A DNA stretch of 27,942 nucleotides from the IMG/VR virus record IMGVR_UViG_3300046330_000071, positions 1 to 27,942 of that record; one strand, written 5' to 3'. The notes under the pieces were generated by a model that worked only from the letters and a program-made list of their open reading frames with translations, ran no database searches and was not told where the DNA came from. The stretch comes from a virus. The position numbers were made by a program, and so were the translations under genes. Shown in pieces: positions 1 through 6,036 of the stretch (its first letter is position 1; every line of letters begins with the position of its first letter).

Positions 1-86
1 TGGACTTTGAAACGAACAACGACACGCAATACATCGCTGGCAAGTTACGCCGACTAATCTTGGCTTATGTAAACGGGGGTAACTAA
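1..86 (+). CDS. 3' end of a hypothetical phage protein (5' cut by window edge)
   Basis: An open frame runs from base 3 to a TAA at 84-86 and gives 27 residues ending in LILAYVNGGN. The start lies outside the window. The stop overlaps the next ATG by one base (TAATG), the same junction as in the following genes, so it is probably the end of a real gene in the same operon. The fragment is too short to assign to a family. Confidence 0.5.
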   Translation, partial: DFETNNDTQYIAGKLRRLILAYVNGGN

Positions 87-259
87 TGCTTGCCTATGTT
101 TTGCCCGAAGATAAGTTTGACTATTGCATCTCTTGCAACTATCTAGAGGAAGTTGTAGCCGTTGTTTGGCTTGACTCTTCCGATGCCGAAGAACCCCTAT
201 GCAAAGAATGCGCGGAAACTATTCCATGCGAATACCTAGCCGAAACGGAAACCCCCTAA
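86..259 (+). CDS. Small zinc-ribbon-like protein (57 aa)
   Basis: ATG at 86 overlaps the preceding stop by one base and the frame ends at TAA 257-259, giving 57 residues. Two cysteine pairs are visible, CISC near residue 14 and CKEC near residue 40. That spacing is typical of a small treble-clef or zinc-ribbon fold, so zinc binding is inferred. The protein is acidic apart from that. It is translationally coupled to both neighbours by TAATG junctions. Function is unknown; tiny zinc-binding proteins like this are common in early regions of actinophages and may act on host transcription or translation factors, but nothing here shows that. Confidence 0.6.
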   Translation: MLAYVLPEDKFDYCISCNYLEEVVAVVWLDSSDAEEPLCKECAETIPCEYLAETETP

Positions 260-360
260 TGAAACGTCCCGACTCTAAGCGAACAGTCACGGCAAAAGCC
301 CGTTCTATCGTCCTAAGAAACGCTAGGCGAACCAAACAACTAACAGGAAGAGGAATCTAA
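259..360 (+). CDS. Very small basic protein (33 aa)
   Basis: ATG 259 to TAA 358-360 encodes 33 residues rich in Arg and Lys (begins MKRPDSKRT). It sits between two cysteine-pair proteins and shares one base with each neighbour through TAATG junctions, which supports it being translated. No domain is recognisable. The strong positive charge would fit nucleic-acid or acidic-partner binding, but this is only inference. A spurious short frame remains possible. Confidence 0.45.
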   Translation: MKRPDSKRTVTAKARSIVLRNARRTKQLTGRGI

Positions 361-464
361 TGCTATGCAGACTTTGCCAATGGCAAGCACTCAACACTCA
401 CGACCTAAGTTTCTGCCCGGATTGTGGCGCGGAATCAAACTACCTAATCGAACTAGAGGACTAA
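360..464 (+). CDS. Mini zinc-ribbon protein (34 aa)
   Basis: ATG 360 to TAA 462-464 encodes 34 residues with CRLC at residues 3-6 and CPDCG at about residues 19-23, a minimal CxxC-x12-CxxC zinc ribbon. It begins in a TAATG overlap with the previous gene and ends three bases before the next ATG. The cysteine pattern and the coupled junctions show this frame, rather than the longer competing frame 365-577, is the coding one. The role is unknown. Confidence 0.55.
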   Translation: MLCRLCQWQALNTHDLSFCPDCGAESNYLIELED

Positions 465-467
465 CTA

Positions 468-1010
468 ATGCACGACTATCTGAACGAACATCTCACCCTA
501 GAAATCTCACCGACCGAGCGCGTAGCCGTTTACATCGAACAAGACTATTTCCCCGTGGAAGATTTTGTAGGCGATGAGCTTGGAATCTTCACCTTGCACA
601 AAGACCGTTCACTCTCGAACATCGAACGCGGTGAACATTCACCGGCGTTATACGAACTACTCAACCGCGTAAACCGTGACCAAGAGGAATCGGCAATCGG
701 GAAATACCTATCACTTCATAACCTGCACTATAAGTTCGTTACCCTTCGCGGTTACAGCCAGTCCGATTGGGCAGACGTTGTGATTTATGCAGACGACCCT
801 GCAATCCTGGACTCAGACGAATCTTTGAAATCTTGGTTTCGCGGTGACGTATTCATGCTATGCCACGAGCAACTAATAACCTTTACAAGTTCCGACTCAG
901 ACCGAGTAATCGAACAATGGGAAACCCTAGACTCAATCGGCGCGGTTATTCTCGACACGCCCGAGGATGTAATAGATTTTGCAAAAGTAGACTTTGGCAT
1001 TACGCTATAA
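468..1010 (+). CDS. Conserved-type hypothetical phage protein (180 aa)
   Basis: ATG 468 to TAA 1008-1010, 180 residues, acidic, with no signal peptide or membrane segment. It starts three bases after the previous stop and is the largest gene of this early block. No catalytic motif is recognisable. Its composition (many Asp and Glu, scattered Trp and Tyr) resembles other small cytoplasmic early proteins in this window. Function unknown. Confidence 0.75.
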   Translation: MHDYLNEHLTLEISPTERVAVYIEQDYFPVEDFVGDELGIFTLHKDRSLSNIERGEHSPALYELLNRVNRDQEESAIGKYLSLHNLHYKFVTLRGYSQSDWADVVIYADDPAILDSDESLKSWFRGDVFMLCHEQLITFTSSDSDRVIEQWETLDSIGAVILDTPEDVIDFAKVDFGITL

Positions 1011-1057
1011 ACAAGAGATAACAAACACTCACTTCACCTAATCAGAAAGGCAACACA

Positions 1058-1300
1058 ATGGAAACCAAACTAGCAATCATCGAACGAGCAAAAGCCGAAA
1101 TCCGCGAGGACGTTATGGCAGGGGTTGTCCCCGGTAACACCTACGACTTTGAAAAGCTGCACGAATACGTAGACGCTAACGAATACGGCGGATTCACCGA
1201 AGACAACTTCACGACCGATTGGGATTTTGTTGTGGACGTGCAGAACATTCTTGACGCATGGATGAAAAAGACTGGCATCGACCTAGAGGAAGAGAACTAA
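1058..1300 (+). CDS. Small acidic hypothetical protein (80 aa)
   Basis: ATG 1058 preceded by AGAAAGG about eight bases upstream; stop TAA 1298-1300. The protein is mostly helical in appearance and acidic, ending in a Glu-rich tail (DLEEEN). It follows a 47-base gap after the previous gene and overlaps the next ATG by one base. No domain recognised. Proteins of this size and acidity are typical of phage early regions; some mimic DNA, but nothing specific supports that here. Confidence 0.7.
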   Translation: METKLAIIERAKAEIREDVMAGVVPGNTYDFEKLHEYVDANEYGGFTEDNFTTDWDFVVDVQNILDAWMKKTGIDLEEEN

Positions 1301-1416
1301 TGGAATACACCGACCTAACCGATGGCGAAGTTCTAGACGCAACCTGGAAACTACTCACCGAGGAAAACGCAACCGCCGAGGAAGTAATCGCCTACCTACG
1401 AAAGACAGGATTCTAA
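1300..1416 (+). CDS. Very small acidic protein (38 aa)
   Basis: ATG 1300, overlapping the previous TAA by one base, to TAA 1414-1416; 38 residues that read as a helical acidic peptide (begins MEYTDLTDGE, ends YLRKTGF). The frame lies between two well-supported genes with a three-base gap to the next ATG, leaving no unexplained spacer. Function unknown. Confidence 0.5.
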   Translation: MEYTDLTDGEVLDATWKLLTEENATAEEVIAYLRKTGF

Positions 1417-1419
1417 ATC

Positions 1420-1710
1420 ATGCTAACGAGCTTTCAATCCATAAAATCAGAACTAGCCGATTCGTTTGATTGGCTAACCGAAGACAACCTATACGAATAC
1501 GTAGACGGATTTGTCCCGGTTTACACCAATGAGATAATCGCCGAGTGGACAATCATGCCGAACGAATACGACAATACCTGGCAGGAACTAGGACTATCAG
1601 ACAAGGCGACAATCACCGACCGAATGAGTGCCGACCTATACAACTATTACCGCGACCAAGTTCAAGCTGCATACGAAGAACTAGTGGCCGAGAACGAAGA
1701 AACCGACTAG
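1420..1710 (+). CDS. Acidic hypothetical protein (96 aa)
   Basis: ATG 1420 to TAG 1708-1710, 96 residues, strongly acidic with many Tyr and Trp and a Glu-rich C-terminus. It is the last gene of this early block: the stop is followed within three bases by a perfect DnaA box and the non-coding origin-like region. No domain recognised. Confidence 0.7.
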   Translation: MLTSFQSIKSELADSFDWLTEDNLYEYVDGFVPVYTNEIIAEWTIMPNEYDNTWQELGLSDKATITDRMSADLYNYYRDQVQAAYEELVAENEETD

Positions 1711-1712
1711 GT

Positions 1713-1721
1713 TGTGGATAA
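1713..1721 (-). promoter_or_regulatory. Perfect DnaA box (minus orientation)
   Basis: The plus strand reads TGTGGATAA, the complement of the consensus TTATCCACA with no mismatch. It lies three bases after a stop codon at the left edge of the non-coding region and faces the matching box at 2010-2018. Confidence 0.6.
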
Positions 1722-1867
1722 CTTTTATTCCGCGCCTTACCCTATCGCCTATAAATACGTGATAATATAATAAATATATATATAAAGTATTAGGTAATAA
1801 TCAAAAAGCTGCTATATAAATCATATGCGTTGCAATCCTGCAACATATCCGATTACAATCGAACCGC

Positions 1868-1889
1868 CCGTTACCAAACCGTTACCAAA
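1868..1889 (+). repeat. Perfect 11-bp tandem repeat (iteron-like)
   Basis: CCGTTACCAAA occurs twice head to tail with no spacer (1868-1878 and 1879-1889). The period is about one helical turn, so a protein could bind both copies on the same face of the DNA. It lies between the hairpin at 1829-1844 and the ACTTTTCAC repeats, inside the origin-like region. Confidence 0.8.
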
Positions 1890-1942
1890 TAGTGTTATGT
1901 TTTATGTCTACGACCTATTAGAATGAAGATATCAGATATAAC

Positions 1943-1981
1943 ACTTTTCACCCTGGAAAAAGCCACTCACAGACTTTTCAC
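1943..1981 (+). repeat. 9-base direct repeat spaced by 30 bases
   Basis: ACTTTTCAC occurs at 1943-1951 and 1973-1981. The 30-base period is close to three helical turns. The second copy continues into CACAGG and loosely resembles a DnaA box, but it has three mismatches and is not called as one. Confidence 0.5.
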
Positions 1982-2009
1982 AGGATTCACCTAAAACTAA
2001 AGCTGCAAG

Positions 2010-2018
2010 TTATCCACA
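2010..2018 (+). promoter_or_regulatory. Perfect DnaA box (plus orientation)
   Basis: TTATCCACA matches the DnaA consensus exactly. Its final base is the first base of the AGGAGG ribosome binding site (2018-2023) of the gene at 2029, so DnaA binding could also affect expression of that operon. Confidence 0.6.
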
Positions 2019-2028
2019 GGAGGAAACG

Positions 2029-2220
2029 ATGATTTACAAGATTGAAACCAAGCAAGGATTTATCGAATACGAGTTCGCCGATATGCAATCTGCCAAAGAT
2101 TACGTGATGGCCTTCCTGTCCTGGTCCGGGACCAAGTATCGAATCGTCAAAGCCCGCCAGACCGTAGCAACCGCTAACCTAGTTTCAACCAAGGACTTTT
2201 ATCAGGAGGTAAACGCCTAA
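2029..2220 (+). CDS. Small hypothetical protein (63 aa), first gene after the origin-like region
   Basis: ATG 2029 has a strong AGGAGG site at 2018-2023, and the frame ends at TAA 2218-2220. The 63 residues start MIYKIETKQGFIEYEF and look like a small alpha/beta domain. The gene is coupled to the next by a TAATG overlap. Transcription probably starts in the preceding non-coding region. No family recognised. Confidence 0.7.
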   Translation: MIYKIETKQGFIEYEFADMQSAKDYVMAFLSWSGTKYRIVKARQTVATANLVSTKDFYQEVNA

Positions 2221-2510
2221 TGCCACACCCGACACTAACTCAAGCTGCAACCAAGCACTACCGCCTAAACGCTTATGCCGATGGCTTTGGTAACTGGCAT
2301 TGTGAAATCATGTTTGCCGTCCCGATGGGCAACACCAACCAAGCACACTCAATCTTGGTGAACTCTATCCGCCACGCGAAGAAGACAATCCGCGAGGAAA
2401 TGTCAATCCGCTACAACAACCTAAAGCCTAAGTTGCGCTACGAGGTTACAGCCAATAGACTTACACCACAGAACCAAATCACCTACTTGCGCGTATCAGA
2501 GATTGGATAA
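2220..2510 (+). CDS. Hypothetical phage protein (96 aa)
   Basis: ATG 2220 overlaps the previous stop by one base; stop TAA 2508-2510. The protein is basic, with strand-like N-terminal sequence (HYRLNAYADGFGNWHCEI) and a basic helix (RHAKKTIREEM). It might bind nucleic acid, but no known domain is visible. It lies five bases upstream of the next gene. Confidence 0.7.
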   Translation: MPHPTLTQAATKHYRLNAYADGFGNWHCEIMFAVPMGNTNQAHSILVNSIRHAKKTIREEMSIRYNNLKPKLRYEVTANRLTPQNQITYLRVSEIG

Positions 2511-2515
2511 CTAAA

Positions 2516-3049
2516 ATGAAGAAGAATGAACTTACCGTTGGCAACTACTACGCATATAACCGTAGCCGTGACACCCTGCCGTCTTACGTGACCAAGGCGA
2601 AACTTGTCGGCCTGGATTCAGAGAAGGGGTATCGCGCTAAGTCTGGCACGGTTGCCGTTGAGTTCGCACACACCAGAGGATTGGGCGATAACCGCGAGGA
2701 ATACAAGAGCGTTCAGTATGTGCAGCTTTACACCCTAAAGGGTGATTACGAAACCATCGCCAACAAGATTGAACTACGCAAGAAGGATATCCAAATCAAC
2801 AACTTGCAGAATCAGATTGAGAAGAACCGCCGTATTGGCGTTATGAACCAACACAAGGGCGCGTTCATCGAGTTCGGTATCCGGCCATATGCATTCAGTG
2901 ACTACCGCCCAGACTTTACCATCGCGTTCACCGAGGCACAGTTCGTGACCGTATCCAAGTTACTTGCAACCTACAACAAAGACCTAGCCGAGGCGCAGGC
3001 CGATGCTAGAGAATCACAGCAACTATCTCATATGATTGGGAGTAACTAA
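2516..3049 (+). CDS. Hypothetical protein with central coiled coil (177 aa)
   Basis: ATG 2516 to TAA 3047-3049. The N-terminal 70 residues look like a beta-rich domain (VGNYYAYNRSRDTLPSYVTK, then AVEFAHTRG). Residues about 80-107 are a charged helix rich in Lys, Asn and Gln, likely a coiled coil, and the C-terminal third is helical. It is coupled to the next gene by a TAATG overlap. Function unknown; family-level assignment is not possible from sequence alone. Confidence 0.7.
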   Translation: MKKNELTVGNYYAYNRSRDTLPSYVTKAKLVGLDSEKGYRAKSGTVAVEFAHTRGLGDNREEYKSVQYVQLYTLKGDYETIANKIELRKKDIQINNLQNQIEKNRRIGVMNQHKGAFIEFGIRPYAFSDYRPDFTIAFTEAQFVTVSKLLATYNKDLAEAQADARESQQLSHMIGSN

Positions 3050-3261
3050 TGGCGACCTGGACCGTAGAACAAAAAGTAGAAGTTTGGTATAGCACAACCG
3101 TTGAGGCCGACACCCTAGAGGAGGCTATCAAAGCTGCAGACGAGAGTAGCGATTGGAATATCCAACCGGCCACCCGAGAGTTTTGCGATGAGTATTGGGC
3201 GATGAACGAGGACACCACAGACCAGTATTCAGTCCTAAACGGATTGGTAATCAAGGAGTAA
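3049..3261 (+). CDS. Small acidic hypothetical protein (70 aa)
   Basis: ATG 3049 overlaps the previous stop; TAA at 3259-3261. The protein opens with a beta strand (TWTVEQKVEVWYSTTVEA), followed by an acidic helix. Small alpha/beta phage proteins with this look (a wing-like strand plus a helix containing DTLEEAIKAA) are common in actinophages and uncharacterised. The stop is followed three bases later by the next ATG. Confidence 0.65.
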   Translation: MATWTVEQKVEVWYSTTVEADTLEEAIKAADESSDWNIQPATREFCDEYWAMNEDTTDQYSVLNGLVIKE

Positions 3262-3263
3262 TA

Positions 3264-3452
3264 ATGTTCGTTGGAACTATTGAGACAAGCAACTACACGC
3301 TAAACGCATATGCAACCACAGCGGAGGCCGTTCACGATTTGCTAGTCGAAGCCTGGGGGAAACACGCAGAGGATACCGGGGCTTGGCTATCCTTCGATGA
3401 GATGGATGCAAACATCCGTGAGATTGAGGCCGGAAAAGTTTATTGGGAATAA
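3264..3452 (+). CDS. Small hypothetical protein (62 aa)
   Basis: The chosen start is ATG 3264, five bases after an AAGGAG site (3253-3258). The frame is open further upstream to 3195, but that extension overlaps the previous gene and has no ribosome binding site. The 62-residue product begins MFVGTIETSNYTLNAYATTA and ends EAGKVYWE, an alpha/beta pattern. It is the last gene before the HNH insertion. Function unknown. Confidence 0.65.
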   Translation: MFVGTIETSNYTLNAYATTAEAVHDLLVEAWGKHAEDTGAWLSFDEMDANIREIEAGKVYWE

Positions 3453-3467
3453 GTATGGGATTTAGTA

Positions 3468-3476
3468 TGGTATAAT
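3468..3476 (+). promoter_or_regulatory. Extended -10 promoter (TGG-TATAAT) giving a leaderless HNH transcript
   Basis: TATAAT at 3471-3476 is a perfect -10 hexamer and is preceded by TG at 3468-3469, the extended -10 form, which needs little or no -35. The ATG of the HNH gene begins six bases after the hexamer, so transcription would start at or next to the start codon. No Shine-Dalgarno sequence precedes this ATG, which agrees with leaderless translation, a common mode in actinobacteria. Confidence 0.6.
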
Positions 3477-3482
3477 ATAACT

Positions 3483-3878
3483 ATGAAAATCCCAGAGAAC
3501 TACCTAAAAAAAGTAATAAAGACTGATTCATGTTGGCTATGGAACGGACATATAAACAATAGTGGATATGGAAGATTCAACGCCAAGGATATGCCAGACA
3601 GATATGTTCATAGAGCTATGTTCTATTGGGCTAATGGCTATCTACCTGCAAGACCAAACGTTGTTGGACATAGTTGCGATGTTAGAAGCTGCGTAAATCC
3701 AGGGCATCTATCGGAACAGACTCAGCAAGAAAACGTTAGACAGTATTCACAACGTATCACGAGTTGCCCTAGTGGCCACGAATATGATATAAATAATACA
3801 TACATTAGGAAAGGTGGCTCTCGCAAGTGTCGAGAGTGCAATCGCCTAAGTGAACAAAGGAGATTATCATCGGGTTAG
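3483..3878 (+). CDS. Free-standing HNH homing endonuclease with C-terminal zinc finger
   Basis: 131 residues. An HNH_3-type domain spans about residues 15-88: CWLWNG near 17, VHRAMFYWANG near 42, then the core with H63, C65, C70, N72 and H75 (GHSCDVRSCVNPGHL) and QENVRQ near 82. Residues 95-119 form a second metal site, C95-x3-H99-x16-C116-x2-C119, probably a DNA-binding zinc finger. The residue before H63 is Gly where most relatives have Asp. The enzyme would nick or cut a specific site and promote spread of its own gene. It interrupts a run of closely spaced genes, has its own leaderless promoter and ends two bases before the next gene. AT-rich codon use differs from its neighbours, suggesting recent arrival. 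Confidence 0.9.
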   Translation: MKIPENYLKKVIKTDSCWLWNGHINNSGYGRFNAKDMPDRYVHRAMFYWANGYLPARPNVVGHSCDVRSCVNPGHLSEQTQQENVRQYSQRITSCPSGHEYDINNTYIRKGGSRKCRECNRLSEQRRLSSG

Positions 3879-3880
3879 AC

Positions 3881-4375
3881 ATGTATCTATCCGCACGTAA
3901 ATATGTAAGCGACTACGCCTACGAAAACGGCAAGGGCAGCTTCGAGATTGGCAACATCCTAGAGAGCGTCGGCCTGGACCGTAGTGACCTATCAGAAGAA
4001 TGTCCGTCTGCAACCGTGAGTATCAACATCGCTTACTGGCGCAAGGCTAACGCGATTCACAACTGGTTCATCGAGAACGTGGCAGACGGCTTGGACGATT
4101 GCCAGCCAGTTGAAGTATCACGCGAAGAGCTGCAGGATTTGTGCTATGACATCAAGGAGGTTCTAAAGGTTCGTGACATGCAGGAAGCCAACCCGGACGA
4201 GGCCTTGCCTACGCCAGAAGACATCCTGCCAACCGCTAGTGGATTCTTCTTTGGTGGCACAGAGTATGACGAATACTACTGGGAGTATCTAGAAAGCACT
4301 CTAGACCGTCTACGTTCAATCCTTGGCAACCCTACGTTCGAGGACTTTGATTTCGAGTATCGGGCTTCCTGGTAA
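3881..4375 (+). CDS. Conserved phage protein of unknown function (164 aa)
   Basis: ATG 3881 to TAA 4373-4375. The protein matches my memory of a widespread phage family of unknown function: MYLS at the N-terminus, ITYWRKANAIH-W-like sequence (here IAYWRKANAIHNWF, about residues 50-63), VSREELQDL near residue 80, and a C-terminal GFFFGGTEYDEYYWEYL segment (about 121-137). This family is found in phages of very different hosts. The nearest AGGAG site is at 3858-3862 inside the HNH gene, 18 bases from the ATG, unusually far. Either translation is coupled to the HNH stop or the HNH insertion disturbed the original site. Confidence 0.85.
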   Translation: MYLSARKYVSDYAYENGKGSFEIGNILESVGLDRSDLSEECPSATVSINIAYWRKANAIHNWFIENVADGLDDCQPVEVSREELQDLCYDIKEVLKVRDMQEANPDEALPTPEDILPTASGFFFGGTEYDEYYWEYLESTLDRLRSILGNPTFEDFDFEYRASW

Positions 4376-4395
4376 GCCAACAACAAGGAGAGAAA

Positions 4396-4734
4396 ATGAT
4401 TACATCAAGTTATGACCTAAACATCTATTGCGATGGCGAGAAGGTTAGTGCAGCTCTGTATCAGTTACGATATGACGCAGCTTTCCAGACCTACGAAACC
4501 AACTCAAGTAAGTATGTAACCATCAGTTACGATATGTCGAACGAGGAGGACTTCAATGCTATCGCCTTCCTATTGCGCGACTTTGCTTGGGATTACGACA
4601 AGGCAATGTATACCGACTATGATACTTGGGAGGACATAGTTGAGTTTATGCGACACGCACCAAACGAGATAGAGAACTTCATCAAGAACTACACCATTGA
4701 ATACGATTGTGAGGAATACAATGTCAGCGAATAA
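4396..4734 (+). CDS. Acidic hypothetical protein (112 aa)
   Basis: ATG 4396 follows an AAGGAGAG site with good spacing; TAA at 4732-4734. The protein is very acidic and aromatic-rich (many Tyr, Trp, Asp) with no recognisable domain. It overlaps the next gene by 14 bases. Its composition resembles the acidic protein at 1420. A role as a DNA mimic or inhibitor is conceivable but unsupported. Confidence 0.7.
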   Translation: MITSSYDLNIYCDGEKVSAALYQLRYDAAFQTYETNSSKYVTISYDMSNEEDFNAIAFLLRDFAWDYDKAMYTDYDTWEDIVEFMRHAPNEIENFIKNYTIEYDCEEYNVSE

Positions 4735-4897
4735 TGATTTCTACTTTGCACAGGACGGCAGCTTTGGCAGTGCAGAGGAACTAACCATCTTTGATACTAC
4801 CGATTGGACAGACGAGGACTGGGAACTGATTGAGTTCTCAACCGACATGGAACGCTCAGATGTAGCACAGAAGATATGGGCGAAATACAATGATTAG
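4721..4897 (+). CDS. Small acidic protein (58 aa)
   Basis: ATG 4721 is preceded by GAGGAA at 4711-4716 and is preferred over an upstream TTG at 4697. Stop TAG at 4895-4897. The 58 residues are strongly acidic with three Trp and end KIWAKYND. It overlaps the genes on both sides by 8-14 bases, which is usual in this block. No domain recognised. Confidence 0.6.
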   Translation: MSANNDFYFAQDGSFGSAEELTIFDTTDWTDEDWELIEFSTDMERSDVAQKIWAKYND

Positions 4898-5054
4898 TAT
4901 CGACATTCAACAGAAGGACGTGGAGATAATCATGTCGGCCTTGAAGACCGCCGAGTCTGCATATACTACCAACGGGCAGTGGGTAGCCAGTAAGACAATC
5001 AGCAAGATAAATCAGGCATTACACAAACAGATTTATGGATTCGTGAAGGGATAG
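4890..5054 (+). CDS. Small hypothetical protein (54 aa)
   Basis: ATG 4890, overlapping the previous gene by eight bases, to TAG 5052-5054; 54 residues beginning MISIDIQQKDVEII. The middle (ALKTAESAYTTNGQWVASKT) and the basic C-terminus look like a small helical protein. The frame fills the gap between two well-supported genes exactly: its stop is one base before the next ATG. Function unknown. Confidence 0.55.
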   Translation: MISIDIQQKDVEIIMSALKTAESAYTTNGQWVASKTISKINQALHKQIYGFVKG

Positions 5055-5055
5055 T

Positions 5056-5547
5056 ATGGCAGACAAGAAAGATATTGACGCGGTAAAAGCTGCAATCAAG
5101 ACAGCCCGCGCGACCGAGAAGAACGCTATCAGCAACGCAAAGCGTAAACTTGCAGACCTGGTAGACGAGATGGTTTCTCACGAGCACGCGAATGTAGTAG
5201 ATGCAATAAGACGTGCGCTAGTGTTGCAGATGTCATCACGTAAGATTGGCGAGGCGTATGGTTCATCAGACCCACACACAATCAAGCGACTAATCAACGA
5301 GGCTGTAGCCGGAGTTACCAGTAACGATGGCGGAGTTCACCCAGAGTGGAAACTCACTCGCAACATGGACGGCACGTTCACCATCACGGCCTTCGGCCTG
5401 GGTGATGCCAAGTTGAGTGGCTCAGGCGTGTTCTCTATTGACGAGGATGGCGAGAACTTCTCGCTAGTGGACGGCGATGCTTTTATCGCGGTGCAGCTTT
5501 ACAAACTAGGACAAAAAGATATCGTATTGGAGGAAGCACGTGGCTAA
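5056..5547 (+). CDS. HTH-containing hypothetical protein (163 aa)
   Basis: ATG 5056 to TAG-type end at 5547. The N-terminal 45 residues are a basic helix; residues about 53-82 (ALVLQMSSRKIGEAYG, then SDPHTIKRLINEA) look like a helix-turn-helix, with the recognition helix at HTIKRLI. The C-terminal half is beta-rich with regular Gly turns (GTFTITAFGLGDAKLSGSG). It probably binds DNA and could be an early regulator; the target is unknown. It overlaps the GTG start of the next gene by eight bases. Confidence 0.75.
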   Translation: MADKKDIDAVKAAIKTARATEKNAISNAKRKLADLVDEMVSHEHANVVDAIRRALVLQMSSRKIGEAYGSSDPHTIKRLINEAVAGVTSNDGGVHPEWKLTRNMDGTFTITAFGLGDAKLSGSGVFSIDEDGENFSLVDGDAFIAVQLYKLGQKDIVLEEARG

Positions 5548-5785
5548 TGAGGACTACTATGAACTTACTGAAACTCTTGGTGAACTATCTAACTATTACT
5601 CTGACACTATTGGGCGCGATATTCGTATGGGGTCTGATATTGATGGTGATGTTTGGCTATCTAGTAACCGCACAAACGGCAAAGAATATTTCGACTCGAT
5701 TGAAGAGGCAGAACGCCGAGTAAAGTTGTTGTATAACGACCTGCTACCAGACGAAGATGAGATTGACCCGCTAGAAGGCTTTTAG
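5540..5785 (+). CDS. Small acidic hypothetical protein (81 aa), GTG start
   Basis: GTG 5540 is preceded by GGAGGAA at 5529-5535, which fixes this start; TAG at 5783-5785. The product is acidic, begins MANEDYYELTETLGE and includes a strand pair (DIDGDVWLSS) followed by a helix with SIEEAERRVKLL. It looks like a single small alpha/beta domain. Function unknown. Confidence 0.65.
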   Translation: MANEDYYELTETLGELSNYYSDTIGRDIRMGSDIDGDVWLSSNRTNGKEYFDSIEEAERRVKLLYNDLLPDEDEIDPLEGF

Positions 5786-6036
5786 TGATTGGGGTTGTAG
5801 CCATTGTGCTATTCACCCTTTGGTATTTGAACCATAAGAAGGAGATAAATGAGCAGAGAACAACTGAGTCCACTGACATTGGAACAGCGTCAGATGAAGG
5901 CAGTCGAGAAGATTATCTCAGAGCCTACCAAGGCAGCTCTCAACGCTTCCCTTATGGGAACGGGGAAGACGCTTATGGGCGTGGAGGTAGCGAAGCACCT
6001 TGGCAGTCAGACCATACTAATCGTTGGACCACTTAA
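5785..6036 (+). CDS. Possible small single-pass membrane protein overlapping the helicase gene
   Basis: GTG 5785 overlaps the previous TAG by one base. The first residues (MIGVVAIVLFTLWYLNHKK) form one hydrophobic segment followed by Lys-Lys, a standard inner-membrane anchor. The frame then runs 188 bases into the helicase gene in another frame and becomes polar and low in complexity. Without this gene the 63 bases before the helicase would be empty. The membrane segment and the coupled start argue that translation does begin here; the long overlapping tail could be coincidental read-through. Uncertain. Confidence 0.4.
   Translation: MIGVVAIVLFTLWYLNHKKEINEQRTTESTDIGTASDEGSREDYLRAYQGSSQRFPYGNGEDAYGRGGSEAPWQSDHTNRWTT

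Larger units (their letters stand above)
1711..2028 (+). other. Candidate replication origin (AT-rich, DnaA boxes, direct repeats)
   Basis: This 318-base stretch has no convincing gene. Its first and last few bases carry perfect 9-mer DnaA boxes in opposite orientation (1713-1721 on minus, 2010-2018 on plus). Between them lie a very AT-rich segment (about 1750-1827) that could melt easily, a hairpin with 6-bp arms (1829-1844), a perfect 11-bp tandem repeat (1868-1889), an 8-bp inverted repeat (AGTGTTAT at 1891-1898, ATAACACT at 1938-1945) and a 9-base direct repeat 30 bases apart (ACTTTTCAC at 1943 and 1973). Boxes plus AT-rich DNA plus iteron-like repeats is the known layout of DnaA-dependent origins. 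A weak promoter-like pair (TTGCAA 1830-1835, TACAAT 1854-1859) may also be present. Function is inferred. Confidence 0.55.

Noticed and set aside
365-577. 70-codon plus-strand frame
   Set aside because: It overlaps the zinc-ribbon frame 360-464 and the start of the gene at 468; its product is Arg-rich nonsense-like, whereas the coupled frames have TAATG junctions and cysteine pairs.
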